Part shown: in pieces, positions 61,350 to 64,000 of the stretch
Layout: each line of letters begins with the position of its first letter
Position numbering within the stretch: the stretch's first letter is position 1
Origin: Mucilaginibacter kameinonensis
GTDB lineage: Bacteria; Bacteroidota; Bacteroidia; Sphingobacteriales; Sphingobacteriaceae
Direction: 5' to 3'
Assembly: GCF_003675385.1 (NCBI RefSeq)
Contig: NZ_RCWZ01000002.1
Coordinates: 124,001 to 188,000, forward strand
DNA length: 64,000 bases
Notes under the pieces: generated by a model
Databases searched by the model: none
Told to the model about the DNA's origin: nothing
Seen by the model: the letters and a program-made list of their open reading frames with translations, nothing else
Position numbers and translations under genes: made by a program

Positions 61350-63902
61350 ATGTATAAATTTCTTTTTGCTATTCTTTTCTCGGTTTTGGCTACTACGGCT
61401 TTCGCCCAGATATCCAACGGGCCGAGGCCTACACTGTCAAAATCGATACCGGCTGATAGTTTAAGTTATCTTAATCCTAAAGATTATATTATTGGTGGTA
61501 TTTCTGTTAGTGGCGCAAAATATCTTGATAAAGACATCCTGATCCAATTATCCAAATTAACCAAAGGCGATCGTATCAACCTTCCGGGCGAACGTAATGC
61601 CGAGGTAATTAAAACCTTGTACCAACAGGGTTTATTTGATGATGTTCAGTTAAACATCACCAAAATTAATATGGATACTGTTTACCTGGAAATTGCCGTA
61701 TCTGAACGTCCGCGTTTATCACGTATGCACCTGACCGGTATTCGTAAAGGCGAGATTGAAGACGTTCAGAAAAAACTGAACGACCGCGTGGGCAAAATCG
61801 TAAACGAAAACCTCATCAGTACAACAACTGCTATTATTAAAAAGCATTTTAACGAAAAAGGTTTCTTAAATACTACAGTTACCATTACCCAGCGTAAAGA
61901 TCAGGGTGATGTTAACAGCGTTATTTTGGATGTCGCCATTGATAAAAAGACCAAGGTTAAAATTAACGACGTTATTTTTGAAGGAAATAAAGCATTTAAA
62001 ACAGGTACCCTGCGCGGATTTTTAAGCAAAACCCGTAAGCGTAAATGGTATAACCTGTTTGGCTCAAAGAAATTTAAGCAGGATAAATACGAAGAAGATA
62101 AACAGAACCTGATTGAAAAAATGCAGGGCAGGGGATATCGTGACGCCGAGATCCTGAGCGATTCTGTTTGGAAACACGATGATGAAACTGTAAACGTAAA
62201 ACTTAAAGTATACGAAGGTCCTAAATATTACTTTGGTAATGTTAAGTTTTCGGGTAATGCTAAATATAATACTGATCTGTTAAACAGGATCCTCCATGTT
62301 AAAAAAGGCGACGTATTTAGCGAAGATGAGCTAAACAAACGTTTAAGTGGCCCAACTCCGGGTAACGATGACGTTTCATCACTTTATTTGAATGACGGTT
62401 ACTTAACCTTCAATGCCGATCCGGTACAAACAAGGGTATATAATGATACTGTTGATGTTGATGTTAGGATTTACGAAGGCCCGCAGTATACTATTAACCG
62501 CGTTATGTTAAAAGGTAACGATGTTACCAATGATAAAGTGGTAATGCGCGAGATCCAGACTAAGCCAGGTCAAAAATTCAACAAAGAGTTATTGATCCGC
62601 AGTGCGCGTGAAATTGGTCAGCTGGGTAACTTCGATGAGCAAAAAACAGAGCCTAAGCCAACCAATATCAATCCGCAGGATGGTACTGTTGACTTGGTTT
62701 ATAACGTAGTTGAAAAACCTTCAGACCAGATCGAGCTTTCGGGTGGTTTTGGTGGTGGCCAGTTGGTAGGTACTTTAGGTTTAACCTTTAACAACTTCTC
62801 TATCCGTAACATATTCCACCTAAAAGCTTACAAACCACTGCCAAAAGGTGATGGTCAGAAACTGAGCTTAAGGGGACAGTCAAGCGGTCGTACTTATCAA
62901 AACTTCTCGTTCACATTCTCTGAGCCATGGTTAGGTGGTAAAAAGCCAATCTACTTTGCGTTATCAGCTTATACGCAGGGAAGTTCAACCGGTCAGTACT
63001 ATCCAAAATCAAGCCCTTACTATAACAACCTGCGTATTAACGGTGTGGGTGTTACATTGGGTAAACGTTTGAAATGGCCTGATAACTATTTCCAGTTAAA
63101 CTACTCACTTAACTTTGACCACTATAGCCTTGATAACTATACCGGTTACCTGTTTACAAACGGTACCTCTTATAACATCAAGTTAACCCAGGAATTGACA
63201 CGTAACTCGATAGATGCGCCGATTTTCCCAACACAGGGTTCAAACATTAAGCTAACTATCCAGGCTACACCGCCATATTCATTGTTTAACAATATCAACT
63301 ACCGTATTGCTACTCCAGAACAGCGTTACCACTTTGTTGAGTATTATAAATTTAAATATGATGCGCAGTGGTTCTCGAAACTGGTAGGTAAGTTTGTATT
63401 GATGTCGCAGGTGAGGTTTGGTTTCCTTGGTCAGTACAACCACGAAGTAGGTCCTTCACCGTTTGAGCGCTTTAAATTAGGTGGCGACGGTATGCAGAGC
63501 TATCAGTTTTTACAGGGTAGCGAGATCATCGGTTTACGTGGTTACCAAAACTTCTCGATTGTGCCTGAAGGTTCAAACGAAAATCAGAATACCAACACCG
63601 GTAGTGCTATCTACAATAAATACACCCTGGAGCTTCGTCACCCGGTTATCGCAAGCCAGTCGGCAACTATCTTCCTGTTAGCTTTTGCTGAAGGTGGTAA
63701 CGCCTGGAACCAGTTTAGCCAGTTTAATCCGTTTAACGTAAGACGTTCGGTAGGTGTGGGCGCAAGGATATTTTTACCTATATTTGGCTTACTTGGGTTA
63801 GATTATGGTTATGGCTTTGACAAAATACCGGGACAACCGGATGCAAATAAAGGCCAGTTCCATTTTACAATTTCTCAGAGTTTATCCGGCGGATTTAATT
63901 AA
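61350..63902 (+). CDS. bamA: BamA outer-membrane assembly factor (Omp85)
   Basis: This 850-residue protein has a signal peptide (residues 1-19, ending AFAQ), five POTRA domains (about 45-440) and an Omp85 barrel. The barrel contains the RGY signature (GLRGYQNFS, near residue 730). There is no lipobox, so it is the classical BamA rather than TamL. It is the essential core of outer-membrane protein insertion. The gene lies between uppS and ompH as usual in the phylum. Confidence 0.95.
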   Translation: MYKFLFAILFSVLATTAFAQISNGPRPTLSKSIPADSLSYLNPKDYIIGGISVSGAKYLDKDILIQLSKLTKGDRINLPGERNAEVIKTLYQQGLFDDVQLNITKINMDTVYLEIAVSERPRLSRMHLTGIRKGEIEDVQKKLNDRVGKIVNENLISTTTAIIKKHFNEKGFLNTTVTITQRKDQGDVNSVILDVAIDKKTKVKINDVIFEGNKAFKTGTLRGFLSKTRKRKWYNLFGSKKFKQDKYEEDKQNLIEKMQGRGYRDAEILSDSVWKHDDETVNVKLKVYEGPKYYFGNVKFSGNAKYNTDLLNRILHVKKGDVFSEDELNKRLSGPTPGNDDVSSLYLNDGYLTFNADPVQTRVYNDTVDVDVRIYEGPQYTINRVMLKGNDVTNDKVVMREIQTKPGQKFNKELLIRSAREIGQLGNFDEQKTEPKPTNINPQDGTVDLVYNVVEKPSDQIELSGGFGGGQLVGTLGLTFNNFSIRNIFHLKAYKPLPKGDGQKLSLRGQSSGRTYQNFSFTFSEPWLGGKKPIYFALSAYTQGSSTGQYYPKSSPYYNNLRINGVGVTLGKRLKWPDNYFQLNYSLNFDHYSLDNYTGYLFTNGTSYNIKLTQELTRNSIDAPIFPTQGSNIKLTIQATPPYSLFNNINYRIATPEQRYHFVEYYKFKYDAQWFSKLVGKFVLMSQVRFGFLGQYNHEVGPSPFERFKLGGDGMQSYQFLQGSEIIGLRGYQNFSIVPEGSNENQNTNTGSAIYNKYTLELRHPVIASQSATIFLLAFAEGGNAWNQFSQFNPFNVRRSVGVGARIFLPIFGLLGLDYGYGFDKIPGQPDANKGQFHFTISQSLSGGFN

Positions 63903-63918
63903 TTTGCGTACCGAATTT

Positions 63919-64000
63919 ATGAAGAAGATAATTTTAGTAGCCTTTTTAACGTTAACTGCTTTTGCAGGAGCTTATGCGCAACGTTTTGCTTATGTTGACT
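63919..64000 (+). CDS. ompH: OmpH/Skp-family periplasmic chaperone (5' part only)
   Basis: The window ends 27 codons into the gene. Visible are a signal peptide (MKKIILVAFLTLTAFAGAYA) and the start RFAYVD, which matches the first strand of OmpH/Skp chaperones. Its place after bamA supports the call; it helps barrel precursors reach BamA. Confidence 0.8.
   Translation, partial: MKKIILVAFLTLTAFAGAYAQRFAYVD

Overview
The window looks like chromosome from a Bacteroidota bacterium, most likely Sphingobacteriaceae (Mucilaginibacter or Pedobacter-like; the genus is inference). The evidence is: type IX secretion (T9SS) parts (PorT, PorG) and cargo with type A sorting tails; a lipid-anchored TamA (TamL) next to TamB; a Crp/Fnr regulator; an ECF sigma factor with a 'VPENYF'-type partner; and repeated matches to the Bacteroidota -7 promoter element TAnnTTTG. 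Nearly all genes are ordinary chromosomal genes. I see no phage, transposase, CRISPR array, rRNA or tRNA.

Layout. 1-4.3 kb (minus): a truncated T9SS-exported subtilisin-like protease, an M57-type lipoprotein protease and a retropepsin-like protease. 4.4-11.9 kb (minus): the tamB-tamL operon. 12.1-15.7 kb: dnaE. 16-19.1 kb: a divergent HxlR/SDR pair, thioredoxin and a DUF58 protein. 19.2-21.2 kb (minus): a two-component system. 21.4-29.1 kb: a GH130 enzyme, a membrane-anchored hypothetical, a PAP2 phosphatase, an amino-acid permease, a DUF5655 protein and Kup. 29.3-35.3 kb: a very small T9SS cargo, a short membrane protein, FAH-family hydrolase, M23 peptidase, Bcp peroxiredoxin and a split transketolase. 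35.4-37.5 kb: an ECF sigma factor, a seven-repeat membrane protein (probable anti-sigma) and a Spy-like protein. 37.9-42.9 kb: a class III aminotransferase and two glycosyltransferases, one fused to a predicted alpha-helical barrel domain. 43-51.9 kb: M3 oligopeptidase, epimerase, Crp/Fnr, UbiA-type prenyltransferase, DUF559, EngB, VOC, DUF1080 and Gfo/Idh/MocA proteins. 52.2-55.2 kb: ubiE-porT, an SDR and YqeY. 55.4-64 kb: the cell-envelope block alpha/beta hydrolase, CBS protein, nadK, porG, exbD, uppS, bamA, ompH (cut by the window end), with a LuxR/PAS regulator inserted on the minus strand.

Much of the window serves the outer membrane: BamA, OmpH and TamL/TamB insert barrels, UppS supplies lipid carrier, PorG and PorT build the T9SS, and at least two genes encode T9SS cargo.

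The most unusual material is between the genes. There are six copies of one TCATTGCGAG palindrome (four between convergent genes), a tandem pair of a second related family and one copy of a third, a 33-bp palindrome at two loci, arrays of different mini-hairpins, and larger nested inverted repeats, one of which encodes the C-terminus of EngB. Among proteins, the best leads are the seven-repeat sigma-linked protein, the subtilase with Glu where Asp is expected, the tiny T9SS cargo and the orphan ExbD. No clear new defence or mobile system is visible.
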